This document shows, one piece after another, positions 53,424 to 61,221 of a stretch of 64,000 nucleotides of DNA. The position numbers were made by a program, and so were the translations under genes. The notes below the pieces were generated by a model. The model did no database searches and had not been told where the DNA came from. It saw only the letters and a program-made list of their open reading frames with translations. The first letter of the stretch is position 1, and each line of letters starts with the position of its first letter. The stretch covers positions 1 through 64,000 of the forward strand of contig JAEINY010000005.1 of NCBI GenBank assembly GCA_016342595.1, in the 5' to 3' direction. The DNA comes from Marinilabiliaceae bacterium. GTDB lineage: Bacteria; Bacteroidota; Bacteroidia; Bacteroidales; Marinilabiliaceae.

Positions 53424-55640
53424 ATGAATGTAAAAAATAAGTTAAATGGTTTAATCGTCAGTGTTGTATTGATTTTTGGTATTGCAAGTAGCATTTCTTC
53501 TCAATCAAATAAAGAGCAAGACAACAAAGTGGATAACTTACAGTTTGTTGATCCCACGATTGGAAACGTGGGCCACTTGCTTCAGCCCACACGGCCTACA
53601 GTTCAATTGCCTAACCAGGCCTTACGCATGTATCCCATGAGAAGCGACCACCTGGATGACCGCATCCGGTTTTTCCCTTTAAACCTGAAGTCGCATCGTC
53701 TGGGAGAATTGTTTGCTTTTATGCCTTTTACAGGCGAAGAGCAAGGGGAACCGATCTCGGCATGGGATGAGCAATTGGAACAAACAAGGCCTTATTATTA
53801 TTCAACCTGGCTGGAGGATTATAATGTAACCGTTGAGTTTACAGTAGGGGCAAAAGCCGGTATTTATCGCCTCACCTTTCATGATAATGAAGAGAAAAAA
53901 GTTTTTCTTAAGAACCTGAATGATGGGAATCTTCAGTTGCAAGAAACGGAATTAAAGGGAGTGGAGCATTTCGAAGGGATGAGTGCCTACCTGGTGGGTG
54001 AATTTTCTGCACCTATGCAGGTAATCAACAGTGCAGAACTTAAAAACCGACAGGCAGAATGGTTGCGTGCTACTAATAAGGCCTCCAATCAATTGTTGTT
54101 TAAATACGCTATTTCCTATATCGATCATCAACAGGCACAACAAAATCTGATGAACGAAATACCGGGATGGGATTTTGAAGGAACAAAGGCACACGCCAGC
54201 GTTGAGTGGTCAAAAGTCATGAACCAGATTGAAGTAAAAGGGGGCAGTGAAGCCCATAAGCGGACCTTCTATACGGCTTTATACCGCTGTTATGAGCGAA
54301 TGGTGAATATTTCCGAAGGTGGCCGTTATTACAGCGGCTATGATAAGCAAGTGCATGAAAGTGAGCGCGATTTTTATGTGGACGATTGGGTATGGGATAC
54401 TTATCTGGCTCACCATCCGCTGCGAGCGATATTGCATCCTGAACAAGAAGGGGATATGATGCATTCTTTTGTGGAAATGTATGAGCAAAGTGGTTGGATG
54501 CCAACATTTCCTGTGATATATGGCGACCATGTGTGTATGAATGGTTTTCACTCTACCATCTCATTACTGGATGCCTGGAACAAAGGGATTCGAAACTTTA
54601 ATCTGGAGAAAGCTTATGAGGGCGCTCTCAAAAATGCAATGCAAGCTACCATGCTTCCCTGGCGCAACGGCCCTAAATGCCAACTGGATGATTTTTATGC
54701 CGAAAAGGGATTTTACCCTGCTTTGAAGCCCGGTGACAAAGAAACGGAACCGTTGGTACACTCCTTTGAAAAAAGGCAGTCGGTGGCTATTACTTTGGGG
54801 CACAGTTACGACGATTGGGCATTGGCTCAAATGGCAAAAGAACTTGGTGAAACGGAAAATTATAACGCGTTTATGCGCCGTTCGGATAATTTCAAAAATC
54901 TGTGGAGTGCTGATGACAGGCTTTTTATGCCCAAAGACAAAGAGGGGAGATGGATTGACATTGATCCCAAATTTGATGGAGGAATGGGAGCCCGGGATTA
55001 TTACGATGAAAATAATGGATGGACCTATCAATGGCAGGTGCAGCACGACATACCAGCACTCATTGAATTAATGGGCGGCAAAGACGGCTTTGAAGACCGG
55101 CTGGATCAGATGTTCCGCGAGAGCCTTGAAAGAAGTAAATATGAGTTTTGGGCGAAGCTACCCGATGCCACCGGTTTGGTAGGGCAATTCTCCATGGGTA
55201 ATGAACCCAGTTTCCATATCCCTTATTTGTATAATTTCACTGATTCGCCCTGGAAAACTCAAAAGAAAATAAGGATGCTGATTGATACCTGGTACGGTGA
55301 CAATATTTTTGGCATACCGGGTGATGAAGATGGAGGTGGTATGACTGCTTTTGTAGTATTCTCATGCATGGGATTTTATCCGGTTACACCTGGTATTCCG
55401 GTTTATACCATCGGTACCCCATTTTTTGAAGAAACGATCATTCACCTTGAAAATGGAAAGAAATTTACCCTCAAAGCGCATAATTTTTCTGAAACCAATA
55501 AATACATTCAATCAGCCAGTTTGAATGGGAAGCCACTCCATACCCCATTCTTTTCACACGAAGAGTTAATGAATGGAGTATCCCTTGAATTTGAGATGGG
55601 ACCTTATCCGAATAAGGAATGGGGCCAACAGGCTCCCTAA
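53424..55640 (+). CDS. GH92-like protein, divergent (copy 3)
   Basis: A 738-residue exported GH92 homologue, signal peptide 1-26 (GLIVSVVLIFGIASSISSQ). ATG 53424 is preferred to an upstream ATG at 53403. The C-terminal helical domain is typical: DWVWDTYLAHHPLRAILHPE, GWMPTFPVIYGDHVC, GNEPSFHIPYLYNFTDSPWK and GDEDGGGMTAFVVFSCMGFY. The N-terminal sandwich is unusual. The block GFSHTHxSGTG is absent and replaced by QALRMYPMRSDHLDDRIRFF. This is a separate GH92 subgroup, and its linkage specificity is likely different from copies 1 and 2. Confidence 0.85.
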   Translation: MNVKNKLNGLIVSVVLIFGIASSISSQSNKEQDNKVDNLQFVDPTIGNVGHLLQPTRPTVQLPNQALRMYPMRSDHLDDRIRFFPLNLKSHRLGELFAFMPFTGEEQGEPISAWDEQLEQTRPYYYSTWLEDYNVTVEFTVGAKAGIYRLTFHDNEEKKVFLKNLNDGNLQLQETELKGVEHFEGMSAYLVGEFSAPMQVINSAELKNRQAEWLRATNKASNQLLFKYAISYIDHQQAQQNLMNEIPGWDFEGTKAHASVEWSKVMNQIEVKGGSEAHKRTFYTALYRCYERMVNISEGGRYYSGYDKQVHESERDFYVDDWVWDTYLAHHPLRAILHPEQEGDMMHSFVEMYEQSGWMPTFPVIYGDHVCMNGFHSTISLLDAWNKGIRNFNLEKAYEGALKNAMQATMLPWRNGPKCQLDDFYAEKGFYPALKPGDKETEPLVHSFEKRQSVAITLGHSYDDWALAQMAKELGETENYNAFMRRSDNFKNLWSADDRLFMPKDKEGRWIDIDPKFDGGMGARDYYDENNGWTYQWQVQHDIPALIELMGGKDGFEDRLDQMFRESLERSKYEFWAKLPDATGLVGQFSMGNEPSFHIPYLYNFTDSPWKTQKKIRMLIDTWYGDNIFGIPGDEDGGGMTAFVVFSCMGFYPVTPGIPVYTIGTPFFEETIIHLENGKKFTLKAHNFSETNKYIQSASLNGKPLHTPFFSHEELMNGVSLEFEMGPYPNKEWGQQAP

Positions 55641-55648
55641 TCATTCCT

Positions 55649-55668
55649 GCACTGTATCGATACAGTGC
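55649..55668. repeat. Perfect 20-bp palindrome
   Basis: GCACTGTATCGATACAGTGC reads identically on both strands, with no loop. It lies 9 bases past the last GH92 stop and about 440 bases before the sulfatase. It could be a dimeric-regulator operator or a hairpin terminator without a T-run. Confidence 0.6.
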
Positions 55669-55994
55669 ACTGATTGTGCGAGTGAGCGACGTAAGGGCTT
55701 CTGGCAGGCCTGATGCACTATGTTTAAGGAAGAAATGATCCCGGGGATGCGGTTTAAAACCTATCCGGCTGTTGAAATGATTGAATAGCATAAACTGTGG
55801 TTTTAATCTATCGCTACACTGATAGTTTTGATACCGGAGCATTGAAAGGGTCAAGAACAGGGCAATCGCATTTATAATAGATTTGAAATTTGGTGCACTT
55901 CGGAAAGGTTATTTTATTTTTTTTGACCCTCTCTCCTCCCCTTAGTCATCGGGATTTCTCCAATGGGGACGAGGGTTCTTCAACTTAAAGTTTT
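55669..55994 (+). other. Spacer before the sulfatase, no gene seen
   Basis: AT-rich with a C/T-rich patch near 55927-55955. It has short frames with broken protein-like pieces (around 55680-55790) but nothing assignable. Confidence 0.3.
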
Positions 55995-56002
55995 TATATT
56001 TG
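55995..56002 (+). promoter_or_regulatory. TAnnTTTG -7 box upstream of the sulfatase
   Basis: TATATTTG is an exact Bacteroidota -7 word, 110 bases before the sulfatase ATG. The matching -33 element is weak, so the assignment is tentative. Confidence 0.35.
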
Positions 56003-56111
56003 ACCAAACGAAGTATTACAAATTGTCAAATTACAAAAAGACAGGATACTTGAACTTTTAAATGCATTTGCCCTGGGGGTGGGTCCATCTATCAATAAAA
56101 AAATGTAGAAC

Positions 56112-57674
56112 ATGAACAATTTTTTTAAAACAAGCTTACTGACCTTTTCGGTTTTCAGTTTATTGGGAGGATGTCAGTCTCCTGAAAAAAAAGAACAGCA
56201 ACCAAATATCCTGTTCATCATGGCCGATGACCACACTTCCCAGGCATGGGGGATATATGGGGGTGTTTTAAAGGATTATGTACACACCCCCAACATCAGC
56301 CGGCTGGCGGAAGAGGGATGTGTGTTGGAGAACTGTTTGGTTTCCAATTCGATCTGTTCACCCAGTAGAGCCACTATCTTAACAGGGCAGTATAGTCATT
56401 TGAATGGCGTACCCACTTTAGCTGATGCCCTGGAGCCTCAAAAGGAGAATATTGCCAAAGAACTGCAAAAAGGAGGGTATGAAACAGCTATTATAGGAAA
56501 ATGGCATCTGAAAAAAGAACCTTCCGGCTTTGACTACTATTGTGTTTTGCCGGGCCAAGGGGTGTATTGGGATCCGGTGCTGAAAACCCGGGAAAACTGG
56601 AAAGATCACCATGGCGGCGGTAAAGCCTATTCGGGTTTTAGTACCGATGTGATTGCTGATATGAGCATCGACTGGATGAAAAACAGGGATGATTCCAAAC
56701 CATTTATGATGATGTGTCACTTCAAAGCCACCCATGAACCGTTTGATTATCCCGACAGGCATAAAGATTTGTATAAAGATGTGGAAATACCTGCCCCGGC
56801 CTCTATCTTTGATAAAGGACCCGAAACAACCGGACGATCCTTCAAGGGGCAGGCGTTGGATAATTTGGCAGATCGCTATATGAAGGCATCAGCTGATCCG
56901 GATAAATGGTGGTGTAAGTATCCGGGATTACCCTTCACAACTGAAGGTTTGGATAAAAATGAAGCGCGCATGAAAACCTATCAGAAGTTTGTGAAGGATT
57001 TTATGCGTTGTGGAGCTGCTATTGACGATAACATCGGTAAACTCCTGGAATATCTGGAGGAATCCGGTCTGGCTGAGAATACGATTGTGATCTATACAGC
57101 TGATCAGGGCTATTATTTAGGTGAACACGGTTGGTTTGATAAACGCATGATTTACGAAGAGTCCATTCATATGCCTTTTGTGATCCGTTACCCGAAGGAG
57201 ATACCTGCCGGCACCCGAAATAGCGATATCATTGAAAATGTGGATTTCTCGGCTTTATTTGCGGACTACGCCGGAATAGACTATCCTAAAGAGATGCAGG
57301 GATACAGTTTCAGGGAGAACTTAAAAGGTCATACCCCGGATGACTGGCGGAAGTATGGATACTATCGCTATTGGTTGCACAGTGTGGATCGTCCCGCTCA
57401 CTTCGGTATCAGAGGCGATCGTTATAAGTTGGTTTTCTTTTATGGGCAGCCCCTGGGTATGAAAGGGGCCCAGCAACAGACCACCGAGCCCGCCTGGGAA
57501 TTTTTCGATCTGGAGAAGGATCCTCAGGAACTGCATAATGCCATTCAGGAGCCGGAGTATCAGGAAATCATCACACAGATGAAAGATGAATTAAAGAAAA
57601 AGCGTGAACAGCTAGGTGATACTGATGAACAATACCCGGTGATGCAGAAAATATTTGAGAAACACTGGAATTAA
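56112..57674 (+). CDS. S1-family sulfatase (FGly-type) lipoprotein
   Basis: A 520-residue exported sulfatase with a lipobox (FSLLGGC, Cys21). The active-site Cys82 in NSICSPSRATILTGQYSHLN (C-x-P-x-R core) is the residue matured to formylglycine. Metal-binding ADDHTSQAWG is near residue 40. Further family segments are IIGKWHLKKEPSGFDYY, IYTADQGYYLGEHGWFDKRM and EFFDLEKDPQELHNA. It belongs to the S1 (arylsulfatase A-like) family. The subfamily is not determined. An anaerobic sulfatase-maturing enzyme must be elsewhere in the genome. It sits at the end of the PUL, and desulfation of the target glycan is the likely role. Confidence 0.93.
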   Translation: MNNFFKTSLLTFSVFSLLGGCQSPEKKEQQPNILFIMADDHTSQAWGIYGGVLKDYVHTPNISRLAEEGCVLENCLVSNSICSPSRATILTGQYSHLNGVPTLADALEPQKENIAKELQKGGYETAIIGKWHLKKEPSGFDYYCVLPGQGVYWDPVLKTRENWKDHHGGGKAYSGFSTDVIADMSIDWMKNRDDSKPFMMMCHFKATHEPFDYPDRHKDLYKDVEIPAPASIFDKGPETTGRSFKGQALDNLADRYMKASADPDKWWCKYPGLPFTTEGLDKNEARMKTYQKFVKDFMRCGAAIDDNIGKLLEYLEESGLAENTIVIYTADQGYYLGEHGWFDKRMIYEESIHMPFVIRYPKEIPAGTRNSDIIENVDFSALFADYAGIDYPKEMQGYSFRENLKGHTPDDWRKYGYYRYWLHSVDRPAHFGIRGDRYKLVFFYGQPLGMKGAQQQTTEPAWEFFDLEKDPQELHNAIQEPEYQEIITQMKDELKKKREQLGDTDEQYPVMQKIFEKHWN

Positions 57675-57803
57675 AATTCAGAAACAGACATCGTTTAAAA
57701 GGCATGTTATGTATTATCCGGCCCAGGAATTTATTCTGACCTGATAGGTGAAGCCCGCTATTCGTCCGTGATGCATTGCGGATATGAAAGTACTGAGACC
57801 GTG

Positions 57804-57838
57804 GTTCGTTTAGATCAGACCTTTTGATCTAAACGAAC
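57804..57838. terminator. Bidirectional hairpin between convergent genes
   Basis: GTTCGTTTAGATCA (57804-57817) and TGATCTAAACGAAC (57825-57838) form a perfect 14-bp stem with a 7-base loop, between the sulfatase (+) and the histidine kinase (-). There is no clear T-run on either side. Confidence 0.45.
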
Positions 57839-57845
57839 TACAATT

Positions 57846-57965
57846 TAATACCAATTGTATAACAAAATGATTGATAAAGCATTTTGCTTATTACAAAGGT
57901 AAATGCCGGTACACAATCATAGATTGATGTTTTTATCAATCGTTTTGATTGGAAATCGGTATAAC
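57846..57965. mobile_element. 120-bp inverted-repeat element (copy B), overlaps 3' end of the kinase gene
   Basis: It begins TAATACCAATT (57846-57856) and ends AATCGGTATAAC (57954-57965). The two ends are imperfect inverted repeats. It shares both ends and internal blocks (ATGCCG-TACA-AATCA, TTTTGATT) with copy A at 44180-44288. Its last 30 bases encode the final residues and stop of the minus-strand histidine kinase. Confidence 0.6.
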
Positions 57966-60257
57966 CTGACAGCTAAGGTTTTTTTTAGCTTCGGGTAGTG
58001 TAAACCAGAAGGTAGTGCCGTGTTCTTTGGTCGACTCAACACCAATATGCCCATCGTGTGCTTCAATGGCCATGGTACAATAGGTGAGGCCCAATCCGGT
58101 GGAATGAAATTTTCGATTGGCATCGGATTGTACCTGACCAAATTTCTTAAAGATATACTGCTGTTGATCAGTACTGATGTAAGAACCCTTGTTGTGTACA
58201 GACACTTTTAACAGCCCGCTTTCCGAAACATCGGCTTTAATGGTAATGGTCTCATTTTGGGATGAAAACTTCACCGCATTGGATAAAATATTTGAGAATA
58301 CCCGGTGTAATATCATGGCATCAGAATTCACTTCGATTTTATGCTCGAATAAGATGTTGAAATGGAGAAGACTAAATTTCGCTAAAAAATCAACTTCTTT
58401 TATAGCACTATTAATGATGGTAAGTAAATCAAGCTTTTCTTTATTCAATACCAGTTCAACAGTTTCATTCTTGTACACATCTAAAGTGTTTTCTATCATG
58501 TTCAGCATCTGGCAAGCTAAATGTTTAATCAACTCATCTTTATCAGCCACTTCCGATAAAATATCGATATGTATCATTGTCGAAAGTGGGTTTTTAAGGT
58601 CATGAATGATCATGTTGGTCATATCTTCCTTAAATTGAGATAATTGTTTTAGTGATTTGTTGCTATTTATCAGCTCTTTCGCTTGTTTGTTAATTTCAAG
58701 ATTCTTGGCATGAAGCTGCCGGTTTGCTTTTCTTTTTTGTACAAATCCACGCAAAAAAGTAATTGCCAAAATAATCATAAACAGAAATCCAACAATAAGA
58801 GTGTTTCTGACTGTTTTTTGTTTTTTTAGTTCGGCAGCTTGAAGGCGATCTTTCTTTTGTTGATCCAGCTTTAATAAGGCCTTTTCCTTTTCCGATTTAT
58901 ATTCGTACTCCAGGTTACTGATTCGTCTGGTGTTTTCTTCATTATACAAGCTGTCGCTCATGGTTTTAAAGGCTACCTGGGCGGTGTAGGCTTCTTTATA
59001 GAGCCCCAGTTTTTCACTGCTTTTTGCCAATATCCCGGCGCTTTGGCTGATTAATTTCAGATCGTCTATTTCAGTGGCCATCGTATAGGCTTTTTTACTA
59101 AAGACATAAGCTTTCTTGTTGTTCTGTTGCTTACTGTAAATAACCGAAATGCCAATATAACTGCTAATTTCTGTGCGTTTATAGGAAATCGATTGGCTAA
59201 TACGGATCGACGTATTATAATATTCCATAGCTTCGGCAAGCTTGCCTTGTAATACGAGTATATCGGCCAGATCGCGATAGGCGATCACAACGCCTTGTTG
59301 ATTGCCAATTTCTTTTTGCAGGGCCAGTGTTTTCTGTTGGTATGCCCATGCCTTCTCATAATTGCCCTGAGCCACATAGATGTGACCCATGTATTCGTAG
59401 TTATAACAAAGTCCCGTTTTGAAGCCAATTTTTCCAGCATAATTCATTCCCTTTATGCAATAATCCAATGCATCGTTATAATTACCCTTTATTTTGTGGA
59501 TCGATGCAATGTTGGAAGCGGATATGGCAGCATCTTTGAAATTTTCCTGACGCTCATCAATCAACAGACTTTTTTGGTAACATTCAAGTGCTTTGGGCCA
59601 ATTGCCATGAATTTCACAAACAACCCCCAGGTTGTTGAGTGCGAAAGAAATAGCTTCCTCATCATTGATTTCATAAGCCATTTCAAGGGCCGCCTCTTCA
59701 TACTGCAAGGCTAACTCATAATTGCCTATGTCGGCATAGTTGGTGCCTAAACTGGCATAGTTATAACAAATAGAGGCACTGTCTTTCAGTGTTTTATTGA
59801 TGTCTAATGCCCGCTTCATATAATCGGTGGCTTTATCGACATGGCCTTGGAAATAATGTATTTTTCCAATGTAGTAGTAATTTTTTGCCGTCCCTTTGTG
59901 GTTACCAATGGCCTTATTAATTACCAGACTTTTATTTGCATACTCTAATACCTTACTAAATTCGGAAGTCACATAATGATACATGGCCATCTGATCATAG
60001 CAATCAGCTTTTCCTTTGGGATAGTCCAATTCATTAGTGATCTCACCAGCTTCTGTCAAATGGTTTAAAGCTCTTTGCGGATCTATATTTTGAAGGGCCG
60101 CTGCTGTGGTGTTTAATAGGTTTACTCTTACTGTATCTCTAAGGCTATGGCCTGAGAGGAGGTGTTCCAGACTATCAATTTTTGTGAAGTGAGAATTCGT
60201 GGCATGTGCATGTATAGTAAGGGTAATTAAGGTGATAAACAGAAGGGCTATTTTCAT
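57936..60257 (-). CDS. TPR-domain membrane histidine kinase
   Basis: A 773-residue sensor kinase. A signal peptide (ITLITLTIHAHA) is followed by about seven tetratricopeptide repeats to residue about 400 (AISFALNNLGVVCEIHGNWP, KALECYQKSLL), a coiled coil about 435-483 and one membrane helix about 484-502. HisKA has His552 in MTNMIIHDLKNPLSTM, and the HATPase carries N-box NILSNAVKFSS and a G2-like STGLGLTYCTMAIEAHDGHI. The first ATP-binding box reads VHNKGSYIS instead of D-x-G-x-G, a known variant. There is no receiver or DNA-binding domain, so it needs a separate response regulator. The C-terminal ten residues come from the inverted-repeat element. Confidence 0.9.
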   Translation of the reverse strand: MKIALLFITLITLTIHAHATNSHFTKIDSLEHLLSGHSLRDTVRVNLLNTTAAALQNIDPQRALNHLTEAGEITNELDYPKGKADCYDQMAMYHYVTSEFSKVLEYANKSLVINKAIGNHKGTAKNYYYIGKIHYFQGHVDKATDYMKRALDINKTLKDSASICYNYASLGTNYADIGNYELALQYEEAALEMAYEINDEEAISFALNNLGVVCEIHGNWPKALECYQKSLLIDERQENFKDAAISASNIASIHKIKGNYNDALDYCIKGMNYAGKIGFKTGLCYNYEYMGHIYVAQGNYEKAWAYQQKTLALQKEIGNQQGVVIAYRDLADILVLQGKLAEAMEYYNTSIRISQSISYKRTEISSYIGISVIYSKQQNNKKAYVFSKKAYTMATEIDDLKLISQSAGILAKSSEKLGLYKEAYTAQVAFKTMSDSLYNEENTRRISNLEYEYKSEKEKALLKLDQQKKDRLQAAELKKQKTVRNTLIVGFLFMIILAITFLRGFVQKRKANRQLHAKNLEINKQAKELINSNKSLKQLSQFKEDMTNMIIHDLKNPLSTMIHIDILSEVADKDELIKHLACQMLNMIENTLDVYKNETVELVLNKEKLDLLTIINSAIKEVDFLAKFSLLHFNILFEHKIEVNSDAMILHRVFSNILSNAVKFSSQNETITIKADVSESGLLKVSVHNKGSYISTDQQQYIFKKFGQVQSDANRKFHSTGLGLTYCTMAIEAHDGHIGVESTKEHGTTFWFTLPEAKKNLSCQVIPISNQND

Positions 60258-60518
60258 AAAATGTGTGTTTTGGCTTGCTCAAAATACCTATTTTTTTAGG
60301 TTCTTCATAAAAACGCGTACTAAAAAACGGAAACAAAGAAAAGTGCAGGTTGGACTACTTGATCTCCCGTCACATTTTGGAATCCGAAAACTAGCTTATT
60401 TATTGCCTTATCAAGCACTTGTAAGTGCTTTTCTTTCTGCTACTGCAGGAAGAAAGTAAAAGCCTGGTCCGGCTTGATAATGTCATTAAATTAAGGCTGA
60501 AAGTCTTTAACAACACAG

Positions 60519-60683
60519 CTTGGGGCAACGCCCCAAGTATTTTATACCAATGATAATCACCACCCTGAATGGGTGAAACAATTCGTATTATTTAGAATGT
60601 GTCAGACCTTCAGTCTGATATTTCTGATTCTGTTATTACTTGGGGCGATGCCCCAAGTTTTGATGTTTCAGACCTTCAGTCTA
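60519..60683. repeat. Cluster of five short palindromes (REP-like)
   Basis: CTTGGGGC-AAC-GCCCCAAG (60519-60537) and CTTGGGGC-GAT-GCCCCAAG (60639-60657) are near copies. TCAGAC-CTTCA-GTCTGA (60602-60618) is repeated at 60668-60683. CACCC-TGAAT-GGGTG (60562-60576) lies between. They have the same tight-loop architecture as the cluster at 2138-2287. The remaining spacer 60258-60518 contains one more palindrome (AAGCACTT/AAGTGCTT, 60413-60430) and no gene. Confidence 0.65.
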
Positions 60684-60730
60684 TTGGAAGCTCTTATGCA
60701 GTATTATCTGACTTAAATAGGAAACAGAAA

Positions 60731-61219
60731 TTATTGACCATTTTTTTCTTTTAAGTACTTTTGTATTTCCTTATCAATAGCTTTAACATTTCCTTTATAG
60801 GCTTTACTTTTATTTTCAACTTCTTTTCTCATTGTATTAATATCATAATTGCAGTCCTTTATAAACTGTTGTTGTTTAGGAAAATTAATTAGACCCAATG
60901 CGACACTTATCATTAACATAGTAGCAAAAATGGCTCCTATAATAAAGTATATATTTGAAAAGGCTCCCAATTCTTTATAATTAACTGCTATAATAACCAC
61001 AGATATAAATCCAGTTATGGCCATTCCATTAATCATCATAGTTGTATGAAGATCGCTAATATTGTGGTAGTGCTCAACAAATTTTCTACTATGTACTTTC
61101 TCTAATGGAGACAATTTTAAGAATGAAAATCCACAATAGCTACAATCTATTGACTCTTCGTGATAATCATCCGCTTTATGTGGTGCTCCGCAAGCTATAC
61201 AAAATTTATTTTCACTCAT
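60731..61219 (-). CDS. Zinc-ribbon membrane protein (162 aa)
   Basis: N-terminal zinc ribbon: Cys pairs in FCIACGAPHKADDY and CSYCGFSF (two CxxC about 20 residues apart), residues about 6-33. Two membrane helices follow at about 63-80 (MAITGFISVVIIAVNY) and 86-110 (FSNIYFIIGAIFATMLMISV), then a charged helical C-terminal tail to residue 162. No catalytic motif. It is AT-rich, last in a four-gene minus-strand run, and starts 3 bases after the previous gene's stop. It resembles the ribbon-membrane proteins seen beside SPFH/zinc-ribbon genes. Function unknown. Confidence 0.7.
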   Translation of the reverse strand: MSENKFCIACGAPHKADDYHEESIDCSYCGFSFLKLSPLEKVHSRKFVEHYHNISDLHTTMMINGMAITGFISVVIIAVNYKELGAFSNIYFIIGAIFATMLMISVALGLINFPKQQQFIKDCNYDINTMRKEVENKSKAYKGNVKAIDKEIQKYLKEKNGQ

Positions 61220-61221
61220 AA

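Noticed and set aside
54564-55046. 160-codon open frame antisense to the third GH92 gene
   Set aside because: It lies wholly inside a well-supported GH92 gene on the other strand, has no recognisable domain, and is rich in His, Ile and Pro as antisense frames of this genome are.
17011-57674. Xyloglucan PUL
   Set aside because: GH5-like, GH31, GH43, GH2 and GH29/GH95-like members would fit, but three GH92, a sulfatase and phosphoesterases do not belong to xyloglucan systems, and the first gene is not a clear endo-xyloglucanase.
57936-60257. Hybrid two-component PUL regulator (HTCS)
   Set aside because: HTCS proteins have Reg_prop propeller repeats, a receiver and an AraC domain. This protein has TPRs and ends after the HATPase.
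60519-60683. CRISPR array
   Set aside because: The repeats are short self-complementary stems, unequal and irregularly spaced, with no cas genes nearby.
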